A stretch of 64,000 nucleotides of DNA from Acetohalobium arabaticum DSM 5501 (GCF_000144695.1 NC_014378.1:1884043-1948042), one strand, 5' to 3'. Shown: positions 16,944-25,161, numbered from the stretch's first letter. Numbers and translations are program-made. The notes: a model not told the origin generated them from the sequence alone.

Positions 16944-18365
16944 CTATATAATTAATCCATCATCCTTTGGAGCTTTTGCTTCATACTCCTCTTTTCTCTC
17001 TTCATATCCTTGTCTCCCCAGTATACCATATGTATAATTCTTTCCCAATTCTACTCCCGGCTGATTAAAGGCATTAATACCATATAATTCACCAGCAAAA
17101 GCAGTCTGTAATTCAAACATATAAAACAGTTGGCCTACTGTAAACTCATTCACTTCCGGTAAAGTAATAGTAGTATTCAGACGTTGATTCTTAGTCAACG
17201 CCAACTCGGTAGCTGTCTGTTCTGTAGTAATTAAGTCGTTAAGTATATGCCCCCCTAGATAAGAAACTTCTTCAATGTCGCTGTATTCTTGAGGAATCTC
17301 TACCTCAGCACCATAAGCATCAACAGTTAAGAAAGTAATTACTTTATCATAAGGGCCGGCCATATATAACTGAACCTGTGAATGCTGGTCGGTAGTTCCT
17401 AAAGCCTTAACCGGCGTAGGACCCACATTTACCACTTTTCCATCTCTATCCTTCTCTTTTCCCAGAGACTCAGCCCATAACTGTCGGTACCAGTCAGCAA
17501 CATCCTTTAATTTATCAACATACGGCATCATAACTGATATATTCTTTCCATCCTGATCTGCTAAATACTGTAACGTAGCATTCAAATAGGCAGGATTCTT
17601 CCAAACATCATCTACAGCACAGATGCGGTCCATATACTCTGCTCCGGCTAATAATTCCTCAATATCAATTCCACAAAAAGCAGCCGGTAATAAACCTACA
17701 GGGGTTAAAACTGAAAACCTACCTCCTACATTTTCAGGAATATAAAAGGTTTCGATCCCTTCTCTTTGGGCAATCTCAATTAACTTTCCGGAATCTTTAC
17801 TTGTAGTAGCAATAAAGTGTTCTGCTACTTTATCTATTCCTAACTCTTTTGCTACCAAATCACGAGCAATCAAGAACTGACTCATGGTCTCTGCTGTTCC
17901 GCCAGATTTAGAAATTACATTAAAGACTGTCTTTTCTAAATCTAGAGCCTCTAACAGTTCTTTGAAATTAGCTGGATCAACATTATCAGAAACAAATAAT
18001 CTAGGTACTTCTTGTTTATAGGAATGAGTAAAGGCTGTACGTAAAGCTTTAGCACCTAAAGCCGACCCGCCGATTCCTAAAACCACAAAGTTATCAAATT
18101 CCTTTCGTTTTTCTGCTGCTGATTCTTTTATTCTACGGGCAACATCTTTTTGGGTCTCAGGAAGTTCCATAAAGCCTAATTCACCCTCTTCTTTTGCTTC
18201 TCTAATAGCTTCATGAGCTGTCTGTAGTTCTTCCTCTAATTCTTCAATATCTTCTGGAGTAAAACCGTGTTCTTCCCCTACCTGACTGGCAAACATATTA
18301 TTAACATCCAATCTAATCTTCATTTCTTTCTGCCATTCCTTCTGCTGATATCTAGGTTTACTCAT
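16944..18365 (-). CDS. pgi: Glucose-6-phosphate isomerase
   Basis: 473 residues from ATG 18365, which has GGAGGGAGA upstream. Longer in-frame starts lack a binding site. The phosphosugar-isomerase signature is seen as IPENVGGRFSVLTPVGLLPAA around residue 215. GIGGSALGAKALR near 78 and SKSGGTAETMSQF near 145 bind the phosphate. The enzyme interconverts glucose-6-P and fructose-6-P in the cytosol. The length fits the Bacillus-type enzyme. It is transcribed alone, with neighbours unrelated to sugar metabolism. Confidence 0.95.
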   Translation of the reverse strand: MSKPRYQQKEWQKEMKIRLDVNNMFASQVGEEHGFTPEDIEELEEELQTAHEAIREAKEEGELGFMELPETQKDVARRIKESAAEKRKEFDNFVVLGIGGSALGAKALRTAFTHSYKQEVPRLFVSDNVDPANFKELLEALDLEKTVFNVISKSGGTAETMSQFLIARDLVAKELGIDKVAEHFIATTSKDSGKLIEIAQREGIETFYIPENVGGRFSVLTPVGLLPAAFCGIDIEELLAGAEYMDRICAVDDVWKNPAYLNATLQYLADQDGKNISVMMPYVDKLKDVADWYRQLWAESLGKEKDRDGKVVNVGPTPVKALGTTDQHSQVQLYMAGPYDKVITFLTVDAYGAEVEIPQEYSDIEEVSYLGGHILNDLITTEQTATELALTKNQRLNTTITLPEVNEFTVGQLFYMFELQTAFAGELYGINAFNQPGVELGKNYTYGILGRQGYEERKEEYEAKAPKDDGLII

Positions 18366-18621
18366 TAACTTCTCCCTCCTAATCATTTTAGTCACTAAAC
18401 TTATATTATGTAACAAAGCTTATATTATGTAGCAAATAATTATTTATAAATGCTAATATCATTATATCATCAAAAATAAGAAAAAGAAACTTATATTCCA
18501 TAAATTTACAGTTCAAATGATTTAATTCACTTTAATAGTAACACTTTACTATCTAACTACATATAATCATATCACAAGCAGTCTGCTTCTAAGCCGCTAC
18601 TAACTTAAAGAGGTGACCTTG

Positions 18622-19044
18622 ATGGTACATAATAAAAAGACTAATACTGCAAAAACTGATAACTGGTTTAAGACAGTTGAACAGAAAACAACAGAAAAAA
18701 ATAATAATAAAATAAATAAGAATAACCAAACAGATATAAGAAAAGAACAGAAATCAAACCACTCTCCTAATTTTAAACAAGAATTAATCAATCACCGTGA
18801 TCAATTTCTACACGTTATTGCCCATAACAATCAAAAATCGGATTCTTTCCAAGGAATTTTAGCTAGAATTGAAGCAGACTTTATAACTCTAATCAATACT
18901 CCAACAGTTATTAAAATTCCGATTAAAAAAATTACAGCAATTATTACTAATCCTAAACAAGTACCAGCATCCACCCTATCTGCTAAAGAGATAAAACCAA
19001 TTATTAAAGAAGTACTTGAAACTTTATTTGATCTAGATATATAA
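18622..19044 (+). CDS. Lsm-like small-barrel protein with basic N-terminal tail
   Basis: 140 residues from ATG 18622, placed five bases after GAGGTGA. The first 60 residues are low-complexity and rich in Lys, Asn, Gln and Thr. The remainder (DQFLHVIAHNNQKS, then FQGILARIEADFITLI and VIKIPIKKITAII) has the same strand pattern as the two divergent genes at 19090-19320 and 19341-19586. That pattern is GIL-x-x-V-x-x-D-F-V-x-L followed by I-P-I-x-x-I-x-A-I. DUF2642/YuzF-type spore-associated small proteins have a similar layout, so a spore-coat or RNA-binding Lsm-like fold is possible. No function can be assigned. It ends at a shared bidirectional hairpin. Confidence 0.6.
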   Translation: MVHNKKTNTAKTDNWFKTVEQKTTEKNNNKINKNNQTDIRKEQKSNHSPNFKQELINHRDQFLHVIAHNNQKSDSFQGILARIEADFITLINTPTVIKIPIKKITAIITNPKQVPASTLSAKEIKPIIKEVLETLFDLDI

Positions 19045-19050
19045 ATATGA

Positions 19051-19080
19051 TAGTCAGAAGGTTGTGCAACCCTCTGACTA
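19051..19080. terminator. Bidirectional terminator between convergent small genes
   Basis: TAGTCAGA and TCTGACTA arms extend through GGTTG/CAACC, with a TATTTTT run on the plus strand. It serves the plus-strand gene ending at 19044 and the minus-strand gene ending at 19090. Confidence 0.8.
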
Positions 19081-19089
19081 TATTTTTCC

Positions 19090-19320
19090 TTATGGGTCCA
19101 TTCTTTCGTCTGCTGCCCCACAGGCCTGCTTTTTAATTGCTGCAATGGATTCAAACGGAACCTCTATTCTTTCATCTCCATCAACCAAAGTAACAAAATC
19201 TACTCCAACCTGACATAATATCCCCTGGTGTAAACAACATCCTTCTCCGGCATTAATTATAACCGCTATAGAATCACCAACTTGATCTTCTAAACCTTCA
19301 ACAAAATCATAATTCATCAT
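19090..19320 (-). CDS. Small Lsm-like protein, paralogue A
   Basis: 76 residues starting at ATG 19320, directly after GGAAGGGGGGGTA. The sequence DQVGDSIAVIINAGEGCCLHQGILCQVGVDFVTLV is followed by ERIEVPFESIAAIKK. Two adjacent cysteines and another in GILCQV are shared with paralogue B next door. The strand pattern suggests a five-strand Sm-like barrel, by eye only. It lies 20 bases after paralogue B, so the two are probably co-transcribed. I do not recognise a named function. Spore-surface or sporulation proteins of this size and style are common in the phylum. Confidence 0.7.
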   Translation of the reverse strand: MMNYDFVEGLEDQVGDSIAVIINAGEGCCLHQGILCQVGVDFVTLVDGDERIEVPFESIAAIKKQACGAADERMDP

Positions 19321-19340
19321 TACCCCCCCTTCCTTTTGAT

Positions 19341-19586
19341 TTATTTCCAATCATCATAACAGTCATCATCATAATAGTCTTCTTCCGAAGCTCCACCAGC
19401 CAACTTTCTAACAGCAGCAATCTGGCTTATAGGTATCTCAATCCGTTCATCATCATGGACTAAAACAATAAAATCATCCCGAATTGAACATAAAATCCCT
19501 CTATGCTTACAGCAGTTTCCGCCCGCCTTAATTATAACCGTCATAAAGTCTCCTATTTGAGCCTGTAGCTGTTCTTCAAAGGTCAT
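19341..19586 (-). CDS. Small Lsm-like protein, paralogue B
   Basis: 81 residues with TAAGGAGGG upstream of ATG 19586. It aligns without gaps to paralogue A over residues 5-60: IGDFMTVIIKAGGNCCKHRG, ILCSIRDDFIVLV and ERIEIPISQIAAVRK. The C-terminus is an acidic, tyrosine-rich tail (EEDYYDDDCYDDW) unlike its sister. The Cys-Cys-x-His motif could bind metal or form disulfides. It is the first gene of a two-gene unit. Function unknown. Confidence 0.7.
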   Translation of the reverse strand: MTFEEQLQAQIGDFMTVIIKAGGNCCKHRGILCSIRDDFIVLVHDDERIEIPISQIAAVRKLAGGASEEDYYDDDCYDDWK

Positions 19587-19743
19587 TCATTTTCCCTCCT
19601 TACAATTTAGTTACAATTTGTTACATATTATGTTGAGTTTTAAAAAAACGTTACCTTTATTATTTTAAAAAATAATTAAAGGACTATTAACAAGTTTATA
19701 AAAATACATATATAAAAGTTTCAATATTTTTTACTATAAAGGA

Positions 19744-19875
19744 GCAACTTTAAGAATTGCCTGGAAAGAAAACTTAAAAATAGGTGTTGCAAAAGAGAAT
19801 ATTTAATTTCAAAATATCGAACCTTAAAGTTAAAGGCCCACTCAGCCCCTACGACAAACATAGGAAGGTTCTGAG
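19744..19875 (+). ncRNA. Structured 5' leader of the hydantoinase gene (riboswitch-like candidate)
   Basis: A first hairpin has nested stems GCAAC (19744-19748)/GTTGC (19786-19790) and TTTAAG/CTTAAA (19749-19754/19773-19778). A second stem pairs GAACCTT (19819-19825) with AAGGTTC (19865-19871), enclosing a small CCTA/TAGG hairpin. The loop segment CTCA at 19841 could pair with TGAG at 19872, which would make an H-type pseudoknot abutting the leader end. It matches no riboswitch class I can name. It is the main content of the 320-base gene-free stretch 19587-19909. Confidence 0.45.
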
Positions 19876-19909
19876 CTAAACTATATAAAATTAACTGGAG
19901 GTGTTTAAT

Positions 19910-21568
19910 ATGCAGTTAGGAATAGATATTGGAGGTACTCATACTGATGGAGTACTATTAGATCAGAATAATCAATTACTCAAACATAATAAATTACCTA
20001 CTCAACCCCAAGATTTGACTAAAACTATTCTTACCAGTTGCCAACAGCTAACATCTAACTTAACCACTAAACAACTAGATCGATTAGTCTTAAGCACTAC
20101 TCTGGCTACCAACTTAATTGTCAAAGAAGAATATCGAGCCGCAGGTTTATTATTAATTCCTGGACCCGGTCTCAATCCAGATTGGTATAGCTACAGCCCA
20201 CATGCCAAGATACTCTCTGGATCTATTGACCACCGCGGTCGAGAAGTGAAATCAATTGATGAAGCAGAAATCAAACAAGCTATAGCCGGCTTTATTAAAA
20301 ATGAAGTGCTCAATATCGGTATCTGCGGTAAATTCTCCACCCGCAATCCTGAGCATGAATTGAAAATTAAAGAAATAATCGAAGATGATTTTTCTGAAGT
20401 CGAAAATATCACCCTCAGCCATAAGCTGTCCGGTAAGTTAAATTATCCCCGGCGAGTAGCTACCACCTATCTCAATACTGGAGTACAGACAGAACAGAAT
20501 AGATTCATATCTGATATTCAAACCGGATTAAATAAGCTGAATTTAGAAGCTCCAGTCTATATCTTAAAGGCTGACGGAGGCACTATGTCTCTACAAGAAG
20601 CTAAAAATGCGCCAATTAAAAGCATTAATTCCGGACCAGCTGCCAGCATCATGGGAATTTTCGGTTTAACTGAACCTTCTGAAACATCATTAGGACTGGA
20701 TATCGGAGGAACCACTACTGATATTTCTCTCTTTATTGGACAGGAACCTATCTTTAAGCCAAAAGGAATTACAATCAATGATTATAAGACATCTGTGCGG
20801 GGGCTCTATAATCAATCTATTGGAGCCGGCGGAGATAGTTTAATTCAAATCAAAAATGGAAATCTTAAAATTGGTCCACAACGCAAGGGACCAGCAGCTG
20901 CTTTTGGTGGACCAGCACCTACACCGACGGATGCCCTGGTCATTTTAGGCTTAACTAACAGCGGAGATAAAGAGAAAGCAACCGCTAGTCTAAAACCCTT
21001 GGCTGAAGAAATGAATCTCTCAATTCAAAAATTAGCCGATAGAATCATAACTGAGTTCTGTTCTCAAATTCAGAATAAAATCAATCAAATGTTAACTAAA
21101 TTAAATAATCAACCAGTCTATACAATTAATAAATTATTAACTAATAATAGAATTCGACCAACTAAAATCACTGGAATCGGCGGTCCAGCAAAAGCGATAA
21201 TTCCTAAATTAGCTGATAGATTAAACTTAAATTATGAAGTCCCTAACTATTCTCCGGTAGCTAATGCTATAGGAGCCGCCCTAGCCCGAACTACTAGGGA
21301 ATGTACTTTATATGCTGATACATCACGTGATTATTATAATATTCCAGAGCTGGGCATTGAAGAAAAAATTACAGCTGAATTCAATTTAAAGAAAGCAGAA
21401 AGAATAGCCAAGCAAAAATTAAAAGCTAACCTTAAAAACCAAACACCTGAAATTGAAATCACTAACAACCAGGCCTTTAATTTAGTCCGTGGATTCAACA
21501 CAACCGGTCAAATTATCGAAGTTACAGCCCAAGTCAAACCAGGAAGGAGGAAGCTAAATGCAAATTAA
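19910..21568 (+). CDS. Hydantoinase/oxoprolinase A-type protein
   Basis: About 552 residues from ATG 19910, which has GGAGGTG six bases upstream. The ASKHA fold is visible as a first phosphate loop GIDIGGTHTDGVLL at the N-terminus and a second LGLDIGGTTTDISLF near residue 260. The family hydrolyses hydantoin- or oxoproline-like rings using ATP. It is the short HyuA-only form with no HyuB partner beside it. Its stop overlaps the deacetylase-fold gene by 11 bases, which implies coupled translation and perhaps a shared substrate pathway. A long folded leader precedes it. The substrate is unknown. Confidence 0.85.
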   Translation: MQLGIDIGGTHTDGVLLDQNNQLLKHNKLPTQPQDLTKTILTSCQQLTSNLTTKQLDRLVLSTTLATNLIVKEEYRAAGLLLIPGPGLNPDWYSYSPHAKILSGSIDHRGREVKSIDEAEIKQAIAGFIKNEVLNIGICGKFSTRNPEHELKIKEIIEDDFSEVENITLSHKLSGKLNYPRRVATTYLNTGVQTEQNRFISDIQTGLNKLNLEAPVYILKADGGTMSLQEAKNAPIKSINSGPAASIMGIFGLTEPSETSLGLDIGGTTTDISLFIGQEPIFKPKGITINDYKTSVRGLYNQSIGAGGDSLIQIKNGNLKIGPQRKGPAAAFGGPAPTPTDALVILGLTNSGDKEKATASLKPLAEEMNLSIQKLADRIITEFCSQIQNKINQMLTKLNNQPVYTINKLLTNNRIRPTKITGIGGPAKAIIPKLADRLNLNYEVPNYSPVANAIGAALARTTRECTLYADTSRDYYNIPELGIEEKITAEFNLKKAERIAKQKLKANLKNQTPEIEITNNQAFNLVRGFNTTGQIIEVTAQVKPGRRKLNAN

Positions 21569-22898
21569 AGCAAAGAATAACCTAGGATTAATCTTCTTTC
21601 CAGCTTTTGATTGGTCTATCTCACCTACCCATCCAGAACGAGAGGAAAGATTATTATATACTAAAGATCAGGTATTGGAAGAAGGGTTATTAGATATAGA
21701 AGGAATAAAAGAATATAATCCTTTAGTAGCTACAGAAGATGATGTTAATCGGACACATATATGTATTCCTGACGCTAAATCAATTATCTCCAAACCTCAT
21801 TTAATCTCAGCCGGAGGTGCTATTAAAGCAGCAGAACTAGTTATGCAGAAAGAAGTTGATAAAGCTTTTGCCATTATTCGCCCTCCTGGCCATCATGCAT
21901 TTCGAGTAGTACATGGAGCCAGAGGATTCTGTACCATTAATAATGAAGCAATCATGGTAGAATACTTACGCAACAAATACGATTCTGACTTAAAGATTGC
22001 TTTTGTTGATACTGATGCTCATCATGCTGATGGAACTCAGAATATCTACTACAATGACCCTAATATATTACATATCTCTATCCACCAAGATGGACGGACA
22101 TTATTCCCGGGAACCGGCTTTACTGATGAGCTAGGAGGACCGGGAGCCTGGGGACGTACAATTAATCTACCTCTGCCGACCAATACTACTGATCAAGGGC
22201 TTCATTATGCACTGGATAATTTGATACTACCTATTTTAGATGACTTCGATCCTGATTTAATCATTAATGCCGCTGGACAGGATAATCATTACAGCGATCC
22301 ATTAACTAGAATGAACATTACCGCCCAAGGCTATGCGGAATTAAATGATAAACTGGATCCTGACCTTGCTATCTTACAAGGCGGCTACTCTATTGAATCA
22401 GCTCTACCTTACATTAATACAGGAATCATGCTGGCCATGGCTGGATTGGACTACAGCTATATTCAAGAACCGGATTATGATCCAACAGTTAAAGAACAGC
22501 CCGCTAAAATTACTGATACTATCAAACAAAGAACCAATAAACTAATTACTAGCTGGCAGAAAAGAGATAAAATCGATCTTCAAGATGAATTTCCCATCAA
22601 GAATATAAATGGAGAGGATTATCATATTAACCATCGGAATATCTTTTATGATACCTCCCAGCTTAGAGAAGAACAAGAAATTAAAATTAAGATCTGTGAT
22701 GACTGTTCGGGAGTAATGATTATTGATTCTCAAGTCAGACCCCATTCAATGGGAGAAACAAGAAGCATTATCCTGCCCTTTGATGTCTGTAACGAATGCC
22801 GCCAGTTAGGTTATGATAAATATGAAGCTTCTAAGCAGGACTTCAGTGCTGTCTATCTGCAGGATAAAGTGGGGGATAAGTTGCTGACTAATCTGTGA
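21558..22898 (+). CDS. Histone-deacetylase-superfamily hydrolase with C-terminal zinc ribbon
   Basis: 446 residues. The deacetylase core is intact: RPPGHHA (108-114, active-site His pair), DTDAHHADGT with zinc ligands Asp153 and His155, Asp242 in AAGQDNHYSDPL, and the catalytic Tyr in LQGGYS. Relatives are AcuC and acetylpolyamine amidohydrolases, which remove acetyl or acyl groups from amines. After about residue 330 comes an unusual extension with two CxxC pairs (Cys380/383 and Cys411/414), probably a zinc ribbon. It is coupled to the hydantoinase-type gene. Its stop codon TGA lies inside the terminal GTGAAC of the adjacent insertion sequence, so the natural C-terminus may have been altered. 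Confidence 0.88.
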   Translation: MQIKAKNNLGLIFFPAFDWSISPTHPEREERLLYTKDQVLEEGLLDIEGIKEYNPLVATEDDVNRTHICIPDAKSIISKPHLISAGGAIKAAELVMQKEVDKAFAIIRPPGHHAFRVVHGARGFCTINNEAIMVEYLRNKYDSDLKIAFVDTDAHHADGTQNIYYNDPNILHISIHQDGRTLFPGTGFTDELGGPGAWGRTINLPLPTNTTDQGLHYALDNLILPILDDFDPDLIINAAGQDNHYSDPLTRMNITAQGYAELNDKLDPDLAILQGGYSIESALPYINTGIMLAMAGLDYSYIQEPDYDPTVKEQPAKITDTIKQRTNKLITSWQKRDKIDLQDEFPIKNINGEDYHINHRNIFYDTSQLREEQEIKIKICDDCSGVMIIDSQVRPHSMGETRSIILPFDVCNECRQLGYDKYEASKQDFSAVYLQDKVGDKLLTNL

Positions 22899-23000
22899 AC
22901 TGCCTCTGAGACAAGCAACGGAGGCTTCAAAAGAAGTGTGGTAATTAAGTCTCCGCCTGCTTAACAGGCAACCCTTATTCTTTTAGGAGTGTCCACAACC
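22895..23000 (-). mobile_element. IS200/IS605-type right end with omega-RNA scaffold
   Basis: On the minus strand the tnpB 3' end runs into hairpin GCCTG/CAGGC (22955-22969, which contains the stop codon). A longer GGAG/CTCC-bounded stem follows, and then GAAGCCTC...GAGGC ending in AGTTCAC at 22895. GAAGC...AGTTCAC is also the end of the element at 46489-46520. In TnpB systems this segment is the guide-RNA scaffold, and the adjoining bases (the end of the deacetylase gene) would be the guide. Confidence 0.65.
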
Positions 23001-24148
23001 CCATTATCCCTAATCTGACGAATCATTTCAGGAATACATTTGTCTTTGAGATATTTACGCATTATATTAAGGCTACCGTTCACATCAGCGTTAAGTATCT
23101 TATTCTTAGTTTTAAATAGACCTCTAGTAGTTCGTCTGGATTTATCATAGTTGGTTTTATTTAATGATTCTAGGTCAATAGCCGAGCAACCAGAAGTATA
23201 GGTTTCATTAACTTTAATTAGCTTAATACCTGCTAGTTTAGCTTTATATTCAATTAACTCTACTAATCTTTGTATTGGTATTTGTACGAATGATTTAAGT
23301 GTATTATTCTGCTTAATATTTTTAATATCACCAATTATAATAGTAGATACTTGATTTTGAATTGCTAAATTAACTATTGTTCTACTAGCTTTGTGGAGAT
23401 AATCCTTGATATAATTGTTACGTTTAATTCTTAGTCTTTTAATTCGCTTAGTATCCTTAACTTTGCTAGTACCCAACTGTTTCATTCTAATTCTTTGGAG
23501 GTTGGCTATCTCTTTATTGAAGTAGCTATTCTTAGATTTAATAGTTTTACCATTAATGATATAGCTTTCGGGACTATCTTTAAATGTTAAGGTAGCTAAA
23601 TTATCTAAACCTAAGTCAATTGACATTATATTGTTACCTTGTGGCTTATCTTTAGGTTCTACCTTGTAAATAATTAATAAGTGCCACTCTTTAGAGATTT
23701 TATCTTGCTTAATCCGTACCTGTTTAAGATTATCTAAGTCTATGTAGCTTTAAACTACTGGAGGTAGCTCAAATTTAAGACTGTCCACTCCATATTTAGA
23801 TTTAATCTCCTTAGATACCGATAATAACAATTTACTATCTCTAATTCTTGTGGCTAAGTTGGTATAGATTACTTGATTTGGGTTGTTATCCATATGTTTA
23901 TAATTAGGTGGCTTAGGTTGACCTTTGTATTTATTAGGATTCTCTTTATATTCTTTAAGACTACTAAAATAAGATTTCCAATCCTGTGCTAATTGTTTAA
24001 GGCAATGTTGCCTGTTGTGACTATGCAACCAATCACAATGCCAATTAGATTTAAACTGTTTATCAAGCCTTGTATATATGGGCTTAATATCATTTTTTCT
24101 AACTTCATAATTAACAATGTTGTACAATTTAGAAGTGTGCCAAAAAAT
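22961..24148 (-). pseudogene. tnpB: Broken IS605-family TnpB (in-frame stop, N-terminus lost)
   Basis: Two same-frame pieces, 24148-23753 and 23749-22961, are separated by a single TAA at 23750-23752. Reading through that codon gives a continuous TnpB: SKLYNIVNYEVRK at the truncated N-terminus, RuvC-I SIDLGLDNLATL, RuvC-III ILNADVNGSLNI. The usual RuvC-II Glu position reads IIIGDIKNI, and a candidate replacement Glu lies in VNETYTSGCS, as in rearranged-site TnpBs. No tnpA is present. The first 20-25 codons are missing because structured repeat copy 1 abuts at 24149. TnpB is an RNA-guided nuclease, and this copy is probably inactive. Confidence 0.8.
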
Positions 24149-24554
24149 ATTGATATATTGTGTCACTTTGATGATATTACAGATTATAGTCAACAATCTC
24201 TTACGCTTGCCATTCGTTCGACGTCCTGTCTCACTCATTCTCAAAAACTGACTCTCCACCATCCCTGGTTTCGAGTCAGTTTTAAGAGTCGCTCCAGAGA
24301 AATGTTGACTATTTGCATTATTACAGAACAAAAGTTTCATTGGATTGGTTTTTAACGCTTCCTCAGATAATTTTGCACAATTGAGTTGATATCTTGCAAC
24401 AAGCGACTTTAAAGCAGCCCCAAAAAAGAGAATGATTATCATATAAGCTATAATTTTCAAATGTAGTTATAAGGATAATTTATTGCTGACTAATTAGGGC
24501 TGATTTTCGGAGCGTTTGCAAGATATCAACTCTAAACTGCAACAATATATCAAT
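24149..24554 (-). repeat. Structured repeat copy 1 (406 bp)
   Basis: Bounded by the 13-bp inverted repeat ATTGATATATTGT. In minus-strand sense it has a 17-bp perfect stem GAGTTGATATCTTGCAA/complement around a 100-base loop. A 3' domain (24311-24187) follows, closed by TAGTCAACA/TGTTGACTA and containing AAAACTGACTC/GAGTCAGTTTT. Copies 2 and 3 share this layout with compensatory changes. It abuts the tnpB remnant on one side and the fxsA terminator on the other. The size and multi-stem form recall HEARO/omega-RNAs of IscB-type elements, but that identity is unproven. Confidence 0.75.
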
Positions 24555-24571
24555 TTAACTCTAAAAAGCAC

Positions 24572-24606
24572 AAAAAGAGTTAGGATTTTTCTTCCTAACT
24601 CTTTTT
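24572..24606 (-). terminator. Terminator of fxsA
   Basis: A perfect 14-bp stem AAAAAGAGTTAGGA/complement with a 7-base loop and T-tail lies 13 bases after the fxsA stop. Confidence 0.8.
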
Positions 24607-24618
24607 GCTAATTTATTA

Positions 24619-25161
24619 TTAAGCTTTATTGTCATCATTATCTTCTTTACTCTCATCATCTACTTCTTCATAGTTAACATCAATTGATTCGGATAAATTA
24701 TCCCAATCATCTTCTTCATCGGTCTGCTGCCAATTATACTGCTGACTATCACTATTGCCTTTATTACCTCCAAAGAAGCTAAACTGAATATTACCTTTAT
24801 CAATCTGCTTCTTTAATGTTTTTTTAACTAATCTCCTGATTGCTTTCCGAGTAAGAGGAATTATCAAACTAAAGCCGGTAATATCAGTCAATAAACCTGG
24901 AGTCAACAGCAGCCCTCCACCAATTAAAATTAATAATCCTTCAATTAAACTATCTGCTGGCAAACTTCCTGCTGCCAATTTATTTCGAATCTGATTAACC
25001 ACTAGAAAACCCTGACTGCGTGCCAATGAAGCACCTACAACACCAGTTACAGCAATTAAACCGATTGTCGGCAGCAGTCCAACATAGCTACCTAGTTGGA
25101 TTAATAAAGCTAACTCCAATATCGGAACTATGGTAAATAAGAGTAATAATCTAATAAACAT
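24619..25161 (-). CDS. fxsA: FxsA family membrane protein
   Basis: 180 residues. Hydrophobic segments occur at about 3-22, 25-45 and 72-105, with the family motif GGGLLLTPGLLTDITGFSLIIP near residue 80. A strongly acidic, low-complexity tail runs from about 140 (DEEDDWDNL, then EEVDDESKEDNDDN). FxsA was named for effects on phage T7 exclusion in E. coli, and its biochemical role is unknown. The acidic tail fits a halophilic host but is weak evidence. It is a single-gene unit with its own terminator. Confidence 0.88.
   Translation of the reverse strand: MFIRLLLLFTIVPILELALLIQLGSYVGLLPTIGLIAVTGVVGASLARSQGFLVVNQIRNKLAAGSLPADSLIEGLLILIGGGLLLTPGLLTDITGFSLIIPLTRKAIRRLVKKTLKKQIDKGNIQFSFFGGNKGNSDSQQYNWQQTDEEDDWDNLSESIDVNYEEVDDESKEDNDDNKA

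Noticed and set aside
15614-19080. Identical AGTCAGAGG arms in the terminators at 15614 and 19051
   Set aside because: Both are ordinary terminators, and the shared 9 bases without further similarity do not indicate a mobile repeat.
18831-19154. 107-codon minus-strand frame overlapping the small Lsm-like genes
   Set aside because: It is antisense to a gene with clear paralogues on both sides and runs through the bidirectional terminator.
24149-24460. Reading frame running through structured repeat copy 1 into tnpB, with a transposase-like basic segment
   Set aside because: The same region in copy 3 contains stop codons while keeping base pairing, so conservation is at the RNA level and the frame is fortuitous.
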